Of a stretch of 64,000 nucleotides of DNA, positions 1 through 11,586 are shown piece by piece. The stretch is from NCBI GenBank assembly GCA_917880885.1, contig OU862913.1, forward strand, positions 45,665,460 through 45,729,459, written 5' to 3'. The position numbers and the translations under genes were made by a program. Position 1 is the stretch's first letter; each line of letters opens with the position of its first letter. The notes beneath the pieces were generated by a model. That model saw nothing but the letters and a program-made list of their open reading frames with translations, had not been told where the DNA came from and did not search any database. Source of the stretch: Limnephilus marmoratus. Taxonomy: Eukaryota; Arthropoda; Insecta; Trichoptera; Limnephilidae.

Positions 1-123
1 CAGACCCAGACAATTGCAGTTAAAAAGCTTACATCCCGTTGTAATCCGAAATAACCTTAATGAGTTTGAAAAATCTGTTCAAAATATAATTCCACTTTTC
101 CTGAGCCACCTACTAAACAAATA

Positions 124-321
124 AAAACCACGAAATTAATTATTTGCAGAGAGGTTTGCGATACAATTCTGTCTGAAATGAAACAACGCTTTGAATTCAA
201 TGAACATCTTTCTGCAGCAACATTACTCGAACTCGAAAAATTCAGCGAGTATAGGTCAAATTTCCCAGAATTTTATTTTAGTGTGACGCTGAAAACGTAT
301 GACTTCCTAAAGTTCAGTTAA
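124..321 (+). pseudogene. hAT-like transposase fragment
   Basis: An open stretch of about 65 codons ends at TAA 319-321. It reads like part of a hAT-type transposase of the zinc-finger MYM / 52-kDa-repressor-like group: an 'EVCDTILSEMKQRF' segment followed by 'HLSAATLLELEKFSEYR' and a 'TYDFLKF' end. No start codon or remaining domains are seen, so it is a fragment. The assignment rests on my recognition of the pattern only. It could be another transposase family. Confidence 0.35.
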
Positions 322-1264
322 AAGGTGAACTCTGTTAGACATTACAGTGTACGTATCGGCACCAAACATAATAAACACATGCGGTTTACACAGTATGAGC
401 TGTGGGCCGGTTTGTCTCCACACGCCCCGGAACTATGGGTAGAAAGGGGCCAGTGACACTCCTGTCTCAAGAAGAGTGCAGCAGAGTGTTCCCTCGCGGC
501 AGCTATGGCAATCCAGAGGGAGTGATGGACAAACGAATGTACACCACCACCAGCACCTGCAGTCCGGTGTGGTATGGCTACCGGCTACCTAACAACATTA
601 CTATTTTTCAGATAAAAAAACTGGCAACACAAAATGTCATCAATTGTCTTTGAAAAGATAATGCGAGTCTAATATTTGAAAAAAAATCAAAATACTTTTA
701 AGATTATTAAATAGCTATGCATTGCCCATTTTGCAAAAAGTTGATTGAGCGGCAGGACAACTGAAGTTCATGTCCTAGTTGTTGTAACTATCTGTTACGT
801 TGTGCTGAATGTAAAACAATAACCGCAGTTTGTTTCAATTTTTGTGTAAAATGTGGTCAATGCTTAAGCCGAACAAAACGCATTTATAGGGTTAAACTAC
901 AAAAAAATCAATTGACACACAAATGATCATCAAACTAAAAATTCGTCACTTCATTAATGTCATCAATCTCGGATGGAGAAAGTTTACTAGATTCAAATAT
1001 AACCCCCGAAGGGTTTAAAGAAACAGAAATGATAGGAGGAAGCCAGGAGCATAACATGACCGGTGTTCTGGTACACCCAGACTTGTCGGAGTCGCCGCCG
1101 TCGCATCCCGCAGAGCCGAGTCCTAACAGGACGCCTGGTTTGCCTTCGCTGTCAGATTTTTCAAAATTTTCAGAACTCTCGGAACTTACAAAATAAAGTT
1201 TATTAGCGATGAGGTACTAAATTATTATTCAACAAATGAAAAAGAGAAAGAACTAAATTGAGAA
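322..1264 (+). other. Unassigned stretch with three short ORFs
   Basis: No recognised gene. Three plus-strand open stretches exist at 402-653, 717-905 and 957-1196. The middle one is notable: from ATG 717 it encodes a cysteine-rich pattern (repeated CxxC pairs, as in a zinc ribbon) with one in-frame TGA at codon 16. The third is Ser/Pro-rich. They may be parts of one decayed transposon. Bases 1206-1273 recur almost unchanged at 7645-7712. Confidence 0.25.
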
Positions 1265-1484
1265 TTGAAAGATTGTCTTGGTGGTCTTGGTGATCTTGGT
1301 TTTGGCGGTCAAGTAGTAAAATTGCTTTGTGTCAGAGTATCCAACGGAAGCCAGCAATTATCTATTGCGATAATTTCTTTTCGTCTCCAGAGTTATTTTA
1401 TATTTTACGAGAGATATGGTATTTTCGTTTTGGGCACAATACGAAATAATCGCATCAGAAGCGCAGAAAAAGTTTTACCAAATG

Positions 1485-1715
1485 AAAAAATATTCAAAAA
1501 GAACAAGAGAGGACATTTTTCTGAAGTTACATGCGACAAGAATCGTTTGGCAGTGGTATGTAGGAATGACAACAAGGCTGTGACATTTATAAGTTTTTTT
1601 GTCGCTAGTGAGCCTGTGGAGAAGATCCTGCGATATTCCAAGGATGAGAAGAAGAAAGTAGATGTACAGTGTCCACAAATTGTGCAACAGTACAACAGAC
1701 ATATGGGCCCTACAT
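1485..1715 (+). pseudogene. piggyBac-type transposase fragment
   Basis: The reading frame carries 'RGHFSEVTCDKN', 'VQCPQIVQQYNRHMG' and intervening residues typical of the catalytic-domain end of piggyBac (DDE_Tnp_1_7) transposases, where a 'P..v..YN..MGGVD' motif is usual. The protein breaks off just after the motif and runs into the tandem repeat block. A second, more decayed copy of the same segment lies at 5085-5262, so both derive from one element family. Earlier codons (1265-1484) are not recognisable. Confidence 0.55.
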
Positions 1716-1850
1716 CCCCTGGGTAGAGTGTGTGGTATGGCCCTGAGCTACCTCCGTCTGGCTGACTATCCGCTGAGAAAAAAATGTCTTTCTTCCATTA
1801 TAATAATTCTTTTTCCTTTTTTAATGTTATACGACATGGAATTTTATTTA

Positions 1851-3590
1851 AATATCAATAACACAATAACCATTATTGTCTTCATATGTAGTTATGTACA
1901 TGATAGGGACGTGCGAAATCCCAATGCAAAGCCAGCAATGGGTACAGGGCTGGTGGGTGCACACAGCTGCTAGTGGGGCTCTACTTGGATTACAAGAAAG
2001 AGGTTTTCACCTGCACTGATTTATCCTTTATTTATTTTTCAGAGTTGTTCCGATCAATCCCCCTACGAGGAATCCTCACAGACTTTCACTCACAATAGAA
2101 CCGCTTATTCCTTTACCCACTACCAGTGGCAATGTTTGCAATAACACAATAACCATTATTGTCTTCATATGTAGTTATGTACATGATAGGGACGTGCGAA
2201 ATCCCAATGCAAAGCCAGCAATGGGTACAGGGCTGGTGGGTGCACACAGCTGCTAGTGGGGCTCTACTTGGATTACAAGAAAGACGTTTTCACCTGCACT
2301 GATTTATCCTTTATTTATTTTTCAGAGTCGTTCCGATCAATCCCCCTACGAGGAATCCTCACAGACTTCCACACACAATAGAACCGCTTATTCCTTTACC
2401 CACTACCAGTGGCAATGTTTGCAATAACACAATAACCATTACTGTCTTCATATGTAGTTATGTACATGATAGGGACGTGCGAAATCCCAATGCAAAGCCA
2501 GCAATGGGTACAGGGCTGGTGGGTGCACACAGCTGCTAGTGGGGCTCTACTTGGATTACAAGAAAGACGTTTTCACCTGCACTGATTTATCCTTTATTTA
2601 TTTTTCAGAGTCGTTCCGATCAATCCCCCTACGAGGAATCCTCACAGACTTCCACACACAATAGAACCGCTTATTCCTTTACCCACTACCAGTGGCAATG
2701 TTTGCAATAACACAATAACCATTACTGTCTTCATATGTAGTTATGTACATGATAGGGACGTGCGAAATCCCAATGCAAAGCCAGCAATGGGTACAGGGCT
2801 GGTGGGTGCACACAGCTGCTAGTGGGGCTCTACTTGGATTACAAGAAAGACGTTTTCACCTGCACTGATTTATCCTTTATTTATTTTTCAGAGTCGTTCC
2901 GATCAATCCCCCTACGAGGAATCCTCACAGACTTCCACTCACAATAGAACCGCTTATTCCTTTACCCACTACCAGTGGCAATGTTTGCAATAACACAATA
3001 ACCATTACTGTCTTCATATGTAGTTATGTACATGATAGGGAAGTGCGAAATCCCAATGCAAAGCCAGCAATGGGTACAGGGCTGGTGGGTGCACACAGCT
3101 GCTAGTGGGGCTCTACTTGGATTACAAGAAAGAGGTTTTCACCTGCACTGATTTATCCTTTATTTATTTTTCAGAGTCTTTCCGATCAATCCCCCTACGA
3201 GGAATCCTCACAGACTTCCACTCACAATAGAACCGCTTATTCCTTTACCCACTACCAGTGGCAATGTTTGCAATAACACAATAACCATTACTGTCTTCAT
3301 ATGTAGTTATGTACATGATAGGGAAGTGCGAAATCCCAATGCAAAGCCAGCAATGGGTACAGGGCTGGTGGGTGCACACAGCTGCTAGTGGGGCTCTACT
3401 TGGATTACAAGAAAGAGGTTTTCACCTGCACTGATTTATCCTTTATTTATTTTTCAGAGTCGTTCCGATCAATCCCCCTACGAGGAATCCTCACAGACTT
3501 CCACACACAATAGAACCGCTTATTCCTTTACCCACTACCAGTGGCAATGTTTGCAATAACACAATAACCATTAATGTCTTCATATTTAGT
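1851..3590 (+). repeat. 283-bp tandem repeat, about 6 units
   Basis: The string TACCAGTGGC occurs at 2121, 2404, 2687, 2970, 3253 and 3536, exactly 283 bp apart each time. Units are nearly identical and differ by single bases. Each contains an intron-like 'TTATTTATTTTTCAG' tract and a short stretch that reads as retroelement-derived coding sequence. Diverged units recur at 5893-7540. Confidence 0.95.
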
Positions 3591-3763
3591 TATGTGCTAG
3601 CTTTACAAGAAAGAGGGTTCCACCTGTACGGAACTATACCTCCGCATGTCCTCCTACATCCCCTGGGTGGAGTGTGTGATATGGCCCTAAGCTACCTCTG
3701 TCCGTCTGACCATCGCTGAGAAAAAAATGTCTTTATTACGTTTTAATAATTATTTTTCCTTTT
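3591..3763 (+). repeat. Companion repeat at the edge of the 283-bp array
   Basis: A block running from 'CTTTACAAGAAAGAGGGTTC' through 'GAGTGTGTGATATGGCCCTA' to an oligo-A/oligo-T region. Versions are also seen near 1727-1850, 6060-6260, 6630-6815, 7180-7355 and 7425-7530. These blocks alternate with 283-bp-type units, which suggests a longer original element that was partly amplified. Confidence 0.7.
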
Positions 3764-3945
3764 TTAACCCTTAATTTGATATTGACCGCTGGGACGGACA
3801 TAACTTTTTAAAAGTTTTGTAAATGATTTTTAAATATTTTTTTACTGGCTTTTATTTGTTGATCCATAAACAAGTTTGTGCAAAATAAATTCTTAGGTCG
3901 CCTTCAATTTAAACGTTTCTTGTCGGACCGCTGTAGTGCCGAAGC

Positions 3946-4601
3946 AGTGCGTTTGTCATATGGCGCATTGTTATGTGCAACACATATAGCGTCGAAAACG
4001 TTTGACATTCGCAATGTTCCCCTAGGTTGAGAAACCTAGACCGGCTAAAGCCCAGGAGAGGGAGTAACAAACCTATAAAAGGACGCCCGCTTCATACGAG
4101 AGCTCTCTTCCTTCCCGTCGGCCGTGAGTTTAACACGTTACGCCATGTAGGTGTTCCGTTCATAAAGGCCAGAGGCCTTGCTTTGGCGAAAGTCTGCGTT
4201 TGTTACTTGCAACCAGTTGTTAATTCATTAAAGTGTAAATAACCGAGTCCTCTTTACACCCGTATTATTAGTGCTTGAGAACCGCAGTTAAATTCTAAAT
4301 GCACGTGGCCATACATCCATCGCTGCTCCGGAGAACTTCCCATGGATGAGCAGAACCCAGGTCTGACGACGTCGAAAGCTAGCCCGTCGCTGATGCAGTC
4401 CACCACGAAAGGTACCTTCCTAACTGATATTAGTAATTGAGCCGTAACGTCCAGCATAGATTCGTATCAAGCCATCTCCGTAATGTAAACAGGCCTTAAA
4501 AAGTATTCTCTGATTATGTTCTAAAGCCTAGAATTGTACAATAAACTCTTGTTATGTATTTCCCGAGTTTCATTGCATTCTTACAACCTGCTTACCCGAG
4601 T
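3946..4601 (+). mobile_element. Solo LTR-like sequence
   Basis: It contains a TATA-type promoter ('CCTATAAAAGGACGCC' near 4072), a GC-richer transcribed-looking stretch and a polyadenylation signal ('CAATAAACTC' near 4540), the usual order in an insect Ty3/gypsy LTR. GTGCCGAAGC occurs directly at both edges (3936-3945 and 4602-4611). Ten bases is longer than the usual 4-6 bp LTR duplication, and the ends are not TG...CA, so the identity is tentative. Confidence 0.4.
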
Positions 4602-4889
4602 GTGCCGAAGCCCAGACCCTGAGAAAAGTCCATGCTGATGTTGCTGAGCTATCCGTTCTATCCGCTCACTATACCCTGTGCTTTCAATTCACAAACATAG
4701 CAGCATGTATGGTCATTTGTTTTCATACAAAGTACACGGAGCGGCAACAGTGCGGCGTCGGTACCGAGAATGCTCGACGACAGGACGGCAACGTCGCAAG
4801 CTCCACGTGTTCATTTCGCTGTTGAATAGTGCGGTGACAAGACGTGAGAGCTAATTTCATCGAATTTTCACGTTTATTGTTTGCTTAAA

Positions 4890-4985
4890 ATGGATGATAT
4901 AAACGTGGAAGAATTTATAAATGAAATTGAAATACGTCCTGCTATATGGAACTCCAAAAGTGACAAACACAGTAAAATTGAATAA
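4890..4985 (+). pseudogene. MADF-domain N-terminal exon fragment
   Basis: An ATG at 4890 opens a 31-codon frame whose middle ('EEFINEIEIRPAIWNSKSD') matches the start of MADF DNA-binding domains, which begin with an aromatic 'rPaiWd' signature. Such domains occur in insect regulators and in the accessory Myb/MADF protein of Harbinger transposons. The frame ends at TAA shortly after. It is either a first exon or a transposon relic. No downstream exon was found. Confidence 0.45.
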
Positions 4986-5084
4986 ATCCTTAAATTTAAA
5001 ATTTAAACTGTTGAATTTTAGTTTCAACTAATTCAAGTAATTCATAGAAACATTTTCTAGACATTCTATTACCTTGTCAAAAAG

Positions 5085-5690
5085 AAAAAGAGAGGACATT
5101 TTGCTGAAGTTACATGCAACAAGAAACGTTTGGCAGTGATATGTTGGAATGGCAACAAGGCTGTGACATTTATTTTAAAGTTCTTTTGTCGCTAGTGAGC
5201 CTGTGGAGAAAACCCTGCGATATTCCAAGGACGAGAAGAAAGTAGATGTACAGTGTCCACAGGCATATGGGCGGAGTCGACCTTGCCGATATGTTGATAT
5301 CACTGTAAAAAACGTCATTCAAAACACGATGCTGGTACATGGGCATTTTTGAGCAGTTACTAAACATTTGTCTAAACAATGCTTGGTTGGTTCACAGAAA
5401 GGCGAATGAAGGTAAAAAGAAGATTGCACTGAACGCTTTCAGATATGCTGTGTGTGAGAATCTTATCTCTGAAAACCGTTGTGCCAAACGGAGCAAAAAC
5501 AGAGCCCCAAAAGTCAACAAGCCCCATGTGGCACGCCCTTCCAATCCAGTAAAGTATGACAATGTAGGTCATTTCCCGCAGACCATGGGAAGGGTGTTGC
5601 AGGTACTGCCAAAAAAACTGTGGTGTACTGCGTAAAATGTCAGAAGCCACTTTGCTTTGTGACTGGTTAGATTTCCATCGTTTATGTAGT
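5085..5690 (+). pseudogene. piggyBac-type transposase remnant
   Basis: Several frames together carry the C-terminal half of a piggyBac transposase: 'VDVQCPQAYG' in one frame, 'NICLNNAWLVHRKANEGKKK' with a following 'FRYAVCENLI' in another (5345-5480), and a cysteine-rich end ('VVYCVKCQKPLCFV', 5620-5665) matching the family's terminal zinc-binding domain. Stops and frameshifts separate the blocks, so it cannot make a functional protein. Confidence 0.6.
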
Positions 5691-5892
5691 CTTTTTTTAA
5701 CTTGTAAGTGATTTTATTTTAATAAAATGTTAAAATAATTGTATTTATTAGTTTGTCCTAATTTTATAATGTCCGTCAGACCGGACAGTTAAATCGGTAA
5801 GTCAGTTTTTACATGTTTGGCAACGGCCGATAGTGACGGACATTGTTTTTTGCGAAAGTAAGCATATATTTTTTTTTCTTTACTTCATATTA

Positions 5893-7545
5893 ACTTTATT
5901 TATTAATCCTTTATTTATTTTTCAGAGTCTTTCCGATCAATCCCCCTACGAGGAATCCTCACAGACTTCCACTCACAATAGAACCGCTTATTCCTTTACC
6001 CACTACCAGTGGCAATGTTTGCAATAACACAATAACCATTAATGTCTTCATATTTAGTTATGTACTAGCTTTACAAGAAAGAGGGTTCCACCTGTACGGA
6101 ACTATACCTCTGCCTGTCCTCTTACATCCCCTGGGTGGAGTGTGTGGTATGACCCTAAGCTACCTCTGTCTGTCTGACCATCCGCTGAGAAAACATTACT
6201 TTATTCCTTTTTAATAATTCTTTTTCCTTTTTTAATGTTATACGCCATGAATTTTTTTTACATATCAATAACACAACAACCATTAATGTCTTCATATTTA
6301 GTTATGTACATGGTAGGGACGTGCAAAATCCCAATGAACACATGTCGTCTCTTTATTAATAACCAGGAAACCCTCCAAAAATTTCTAATAGACACTGGAG
6401 CTGACGTTTCGGTCGTTCCAAAGACTGACTCTAATGTGCGCATTGCAGGGCTACTAACTAACTAGCTAACCATCACGCCGTTTCTCCGCAGGGGTAGGCA
6501 GAGAGGACGGACCGCCAAACAACTCGATCTTGGCACACACTCCTGGCAACTATTGGAATTTCCTCAAAGCCAGCAATGGGTACAGGGCTGGTGGGTGTAC
6601 ACAGTTGCTGGTGGGGCTCCACTTGGATTACAAGAAAGAGGGTTCCACCTGCACTGAACTATACCTCCGCCTGTCCTACATTCCCTGAGAGTAAGGTATG
6701 GCCCTAAGCTACCTCTGTCTGTCGGACTATCGCCTGAGAAAAAATTACTTTATTCCTTTTTAATAATTTTTTTCCTTTTTTAATGTTATATGCCATGGAA
6801 TTTTTTTTAATACCAATAACACAATAACCATTAATGTCTTCATATGTAGTTATGTACATGGTATGGATGTGTGAAATCCCAATTAACACATATTGTCTCT
6901 TTATGTATAACCAGGAAACCTGCCAAAAATTTGGCATTGACGTTTCGGTCGTTCCAAAGACTGACTCTAATGTGTGCATTGCAGGGCTACTATTGGAACT
7001 TCCTCAAAGCCACCAATGGGTACAGGGTGACTGGTTGGACTTTTAGAATACAATTTAGACTATTAGGTTAGCTGTCATTGCTCTAAAATCAAATCAAAAT
7101 TTCAACCAGTCGGGAAACGACACAGGGTACAGGGCTGGTGGGTGCACGCAGCTGCTGGTGGGGCGCCATTTGGATTACAAGAAAGAGAGTTCCACCTGCA
7201 CTGAACTCTATCTCCGTCTGTCCTCCTACATCCCCTGGGTGGAGTGTGTGGTATGGCCCTAAGCTACCTCTGTCCGTCTGACCATCCGCTGAGAAAAAAA
7301 ACTTTATTCCTATTTAATAATTCTTTTTCCTTTTTTAATGTTATATGCCATGGATTTCTTTAAAATATGTTTGCAATAACACAATAACCATTATTGTCTT
7401 CATATTTAGTTATGTACTAGCTTTACAAGAAAGAGGGTTCCACCTGTACGGAACTGTACCACCGCCTGTCCCCCTATATGCCCTGGGTGGAGTGTGTGGT
7501 ATGGCCCTAAGCTACCTCTGTCCGTCTGACCAATTTCTGTAACAA
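5893..7545 (+). repeat. Diverged and shuffled copies of the 283-bp repeat family
   Basis: Blocks resembling the 2.1-3.6 kb array recur with deletions and insertions: the Ser/Gln-rich block at 5925-6030, the 'AACACAATAACCATTA' block at 6023, 6265, 6820 and 7375, and the 'CAGCAATGGGTACAGGGCTG' block at 6570 and, variably, 7010 and 7120. Some of these keep retroelement protease coding sequence that the tidy array lacks, so they may be closer to the source element. Confidence 0.75.
6330..6465 (+). pseudogene. Retroelement aspartic-protease relic
   Basis: The frame encodes 'FLIDTGADVSVVPKT', the active-site signature (DTGA) of the pepsin-like protease of Ty3/gypsy-type retrotransposons, after a typical 'NNQETLQK' lead-in. 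It stops soon after at TAG. A second copy at 6900-6990 has lost the bases for the active-site part but keeps 'DVSVVPKTDSNV'. This shows that the tandem family derives at least partly from a gag-pol region. Confidence 0.6.
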
Positions 7546-8554
7546 TATTGTATTACCTGAACACAGTTTTGATAGTTATTTAGAATATAATTTAGGCTAT
7601 TAGGTTAACTGCCATTGCTCTAAAATCAAATTAACAATATGATATTAGCGATGAGGTACTAAATTATTATTCACCAAATGAAAAAGATAAAGAACTAAAT
7701 TGAGAATTGAAAGACTGGAGGTAGTCGCCCACCATCCAAGCTCAGTGAATGCTACATGGATGCAAGGTGCCAAGCAATTATCCGTGGAAGGGATCACCTG
7801 CATTTGATGATGCTTTTCCAAGCTCTGTACACTATTCTATATTATTACCACTCCAAACAATGTTCATTACATTCTCAGGGTATAGATTGTAAATAATCAT
7901 TCATTTATGTCCAAATAATCATTTATATACACAGAGGAGACATCAATTTGGATGAGATTGCAAGCGAACTCGACTTGTTTCTAATGTTCTTTACTAATTC
8001 CATTGTATCGTAACGCCGAATGGGATGTTGGTAGGTTTGCTCTGCCCACCATATGTATTGACCAGAATTCAACCTTACGATTGAATTCGCACATGTGGGT
8101 ATGCACGATTGCCGCTGGTTGACAGCAATTAAGTGAGTGAAAACATTGACGTCGTAGTTGTAATATACGCTTCTCCCGGGAGAAAATTCTATTGTCTTCT
8201 TATCGAATGTATCGCGTCGTATGTGATTCTTTATTAGTGGAATATTATTATCTGACTTGTGTAGTGGATCACACTACAATCGACTAACGAATGCCTGTGG
8301 TCATAAGTGAAATACGCAATGCTGATAAGAGAGACCCTAATTCGACGGGAGAAATATTGTGAAGAAAGAATGTTACAATTACATTTGGTTCAAGGTAGAT
8401 ATATCAAGTCGAGACCCACAGGCGTTAAGTGGCTATTAAGGTGCTATTTTGACCCCTGTAAGGAGGCGCAAACGCACTTACCATGTATCCATAGTGCAGT
8501 CAACGAATAAATACGCTTCAACACTTACTCTCAATATAAGTCTTAAATCAAAGA
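7546..8554. other. No gene recognised
   Basis: Bases 7645-7712 repeat the segment at 1206-1273. The rest is unique-looking AT-rich sequence with a few short ORFs and no recognisable protein. Confidence 0.4.
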
Positions 8555-8960
8555 ACGAACAAATGGATTGACTCTACCGTGTCTGAAATGAAGATATTCT
8601 TTGGGACCGGTCCCTGTTGCTTACGGGTCTTATGGGTAAGAACAGGCTGAATAGATATTGGTCAAATAACCCAATAGTAGAAATGTCTATATTTAGAGTA
8701 TTATTTTCACAGGATCCATTCCTTCTTTAGCTGCGGGCTCTGCATTTTGCTGATAACAATGCTGAGACAAATGATTGACTACACAAAATAAGGAATTTTT
8801 TAGATGCTTTGAAAAAACCTACAAGCAGATCTTCTACACATTTCAAAACATATGTAAGAATGAAGGCATATTTTTGTGGAAGGCAAGACGTTCCTTCAAA
8901 ATTTTTCTATGGTTTCAATCTGGGCAGTATTCTTTACGATTGTAGCGGTATGGAACAACC
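8555..8960 (+). pseudogene. piggyBac transposase N-terminal/central fragment
   Basis: Mixed frames give 'STVSEMKIFFG', 'TGLMGKNRLNRYWSNNPIVE', 'FADNNAETND' and, at 8809-8930, 'YVRMKAYFCGRQDVPSKFFY'. These follow the order of piggyBac transposase segments leading into the first catalytic region ('Em..F.g....G......YWs', 'LhF.Dn', 'GR...p.K...G'). Frameshifts and stops break it. It may be the front half of the element whose rear halves lie at 1.5 and 5.3 kb. Confidence 0.5.
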
Positions 8961-9069
8961 ATTCCGTTATTCTCGGATTGATAGGCCAGAGCATTCTGTT
9001 AAATGGCCAAAAAAATATTTTTATACTATTTTCAGGTTATACAACTAATAAATAGTATTAGTTACATTA

Positions 9070-9141
9070 GGCGCCCAACGTGGGGCCCGAACCCCTGACC
9101 CTGAAATTGAGTTTCATGCTCTACCAACTGACAATCTAGAA
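9070..9141 (-). pseudogene. tRNA-Lys-like pseudogene or SINE head
   Basis: On the minus strand a D-arm 'CAGTTGGTAGAGCATG', a T-arm with 'GGGTTCGGGCCCCACG' and a 3' acceptor 'TTGGGCGCC' match insect tRNA-Lys. The anticodon loop is altered (no CTT or TTT where expected) and the 5' acceptor strand does not pair. It is therefore a pseudogene or the head of a Lys-derived SINE. Confidence 0.5.
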
Positions 9142-9238
9142 ACCAACCATAAAGCCAAAAATTGCAGCCGTCAATATGGAAGCTACAATTTAAAATGCAG
9201 CACATAGTAGTGGTGGTGACGCTGAGCAACACTCAGAA

Positions 9239-9878
9239 TATGACCTCCTCTCCAGAGGTGATATTCTCCATCCCCAGGACCGTGCACCATATCTATTACC
9301 TACCCGGAAAAAACCACTTCAGATATAGGAACTAATGATATACTTCTAGTGGAAATGGACAAGCCGGTCGTGGTGACGTATGACCTATATGACCTGTATA
9401 TGACCTCCTCTCCAGAGGTGATATTCTCCATCCCCAGGACCGTGCACCATATCTATTACCTACCCGGAAAAAACCACTTCAGATATAGGAACTAATGATA
9501 TACTTCTAGTGGAAATGGACAAGCCGGTCGTGGTGACGTATGACCTATATGACCTGTATATGACCTCCTCTCCAGAGGTGATATTCTCCATCCCCAGGAC
9601 CGTGCACCATATCTATTACCTACCCGGAAAAAACCACTTCAGATATAGGAACTAATGATATACTTCTAGTGGAGATGGACAAGCCGGTCGTGGTGACGTA
9701 TGACCTATATGACCTGTATATGACCTCCTCTCCAGAGGTGATATTCTCCATCCCCAGGACCGTGCACCATATCTATTACCTACCCGGAAAAAAACACTTC
9801 AGATATAGGAACTAATGATATACTTCTAGTGGAAATGGACAAGCCGGTCGTGGTGACGTATGACCTATATGACCTACA
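9239..9878 (+). repeat. 160-bp tandem repeat, 4 units
   Basis: TGACCTCCTC starts at 9241, 9401, 9561 and 9721, exactly 160 bp apart. The units are almost identical, differing for example by GGAAATGG or GGAGATGG near 9670. No protein is evident. Confidence 0.95.
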
Positions 9879-10142
9879 GCACATGATGATTATAGTAGTG
9901 CTATATAGTACTTTAAATACATCTAACATAACAATCTTTCAAGAAATAAGAGTATTATTTACACCCCGTGATTCTGATGGTATGTCAATCCCAGTAAGGC
10001 TTCGACAAGGGTGATTCATTATTCACCCCACAAACTCCTTATGGGTGGCAAACACCATATTTGCGGGTCGAGGTAGACCCAACATTGTAAGATAGTGCTA
10101 GAGTTTGTACTTGTGACACATCTCATACATTAACCAAGCATC

Positions 10143-11120
10143 ATGGCTAACAATCAAATGCGCAACCGGTTAAGTGAGATGACTCGTTTAGCGAGGACAT
10201 TTAAGCAATCTCCGCTTCTAGCGTTGAGTGAGAAATCAGTTGATAACATTGTGCAAGGGGTTATATGGAAACCCTTAGTGGCATGTACTGGTACACCCGA
10301 ATTTCGTAATATGTGGTGTCCATTGGCTTGCTCATTAGCAATGATTCACCACTGGTCCAGATGCTATGTTGAACACATGCGTATGGACAAGAAAATGCGA
10401 TGGCCATACTTCTTTGCAGCTGTGACTGCAACATGGATGAGAACGGAAAATGCTTTTACTGAGGACATGCTCAGGGAGTATAGACAAGAGATGATGACGA
10501 TAATGGCTTTAGTACCTCCTGAACAGAGTGCTATTAGGAAATGCCTGACATACTTAAAGTCTCATATGAGCAAGGGGCAATTCTTACGAGAGGCTTTCAA
10601 TCGGATTGGTGGCCATAACTTCCCATATTCATTGCTGAACTATGCTGCCGCGTTCGATGTTGATACTCTACGTGCCGACGTGTCACATGGGTAATGTACC
10701 GCTTGATATCCCATTCGTGGAGGTTAAACCTAAGGATGCATTACTGGTGGCTTGGAGGGAATTGAATGCCCTGCAAATCATGGCTTTCTTTGCTGTAGCA
10801 TCCGTCTCACAACCTGATTACTACCAGGCTTTAGCAGTAGCCAGAGTGCCTTTACATTAGGGGCAACAATCTCTAAGTCTGCTGCCTTCTCACCTGAATG
10901 GATGGAGAGTCGCACCCGCCCAATTAGTGACAACATACCATCATTTGTACAAGCTACTATGCGTGTAACAATCGAAAGCCTGCAGGACTATGCTCGAGTA
11001 GTGATGCAACATCACCTCACTTTAGACAAAGCTATGTTATCTCTGCTCTACGTCAACTCTCTATGCAATGACACACCCTTGGAGTCACTTCGCTGGATCT
11101 TAGAACAGTCTTTGAAGTGA
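10143..11120 (+). pseudogene. Broken single-copy gene of unknown family (candidate endogenous viral element)
   Basis: A long coding-like tract starts at ATG 10143 and continues over about 325 codons through two frame changes (one between about 10,670 and 10,694, one near 10,850) to a stop at 11,118-11,120. An AATAAA lies 25 bp downstream. Base composition is less AT-rich than its surroundings. The protein is Met-, Trp- and Cys-containing, mostly helical in character, with no signal peptide or membrane segment. I do not recognise the family. An intron-free, broken ORF of this size next to satellite DNA is how nucleoprotein-type genes of negative-strand RNA viruses often look when integrated, but a captured host or transposon gene is equally possible. 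Confidence 0.45.
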
Positions 11121-11399
11121 AAATTTTATAAATAAATTTTTTCAAATATAAAATACTACATAATTGAACATTTGTGCATTTTTTAGTAATATTTATACAA
11201 CAAAAAATAAAGTTTAAAAGCCTTCCATATTAACTCAGTACAAATTTTTGTACCATTTGTTTGGCATCAAGTCGGCACGGGTTGCCAGTGTTTAATCAAA
11301 GTAATATTTATTATGAGTTATTGGGATCAAATGGAATTAAATAAGGGGCATACGTATTTAAATTTGTGAAAAAAATCTTCCTTATGTCTTGGGACACCC

Positions 11400-11586
11400 T
11401 AACCCTTGCCTGGTGAGTAAGCACTGGGTTCTTACCACTGCGTCACAGTAGGACCGTAAATGGTACCCCTTACTAAAGTCAGTGACTCGAAGATGAGCAC
11501 TACGGATTAGTACCTAGAGGGGAGGGGATACCAAGCTACCTGATAAGTGAGCACTGGGTCCTTACCATTAGGATTATAAATGGTAC
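11400..11586 (+). repeat. 121-bp satellite, first segment
   Basis: About one and a half units of the satellite seen cleanly at 21.7-22.1 kb. The segment ends in GGTAC, where the BEL element starts. The first unit is diverged from the others. Confidence 0.85.

Larger units (their letters stand above)
3764..5792 (+). mobile_element. Decayed piggyBac-like element flanked by TTAA
   Basis: TTAA at 3764-3767 is followed by CCCTTAATTTGATATTGACC, the CCC-type start of a piggyBac tip. The other end runs up to TTAA at 5789-5792. Both ends share an inward GACGGACAT motif in opposite orientation. Inside lie a solo-LTR-like insertion (about 3946-4601), a MADF-like exon fragment (4890-4985) and piggyBac transposase relics (5085-5690). 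The exact right boundary is an inference. Confidence 0.5.
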
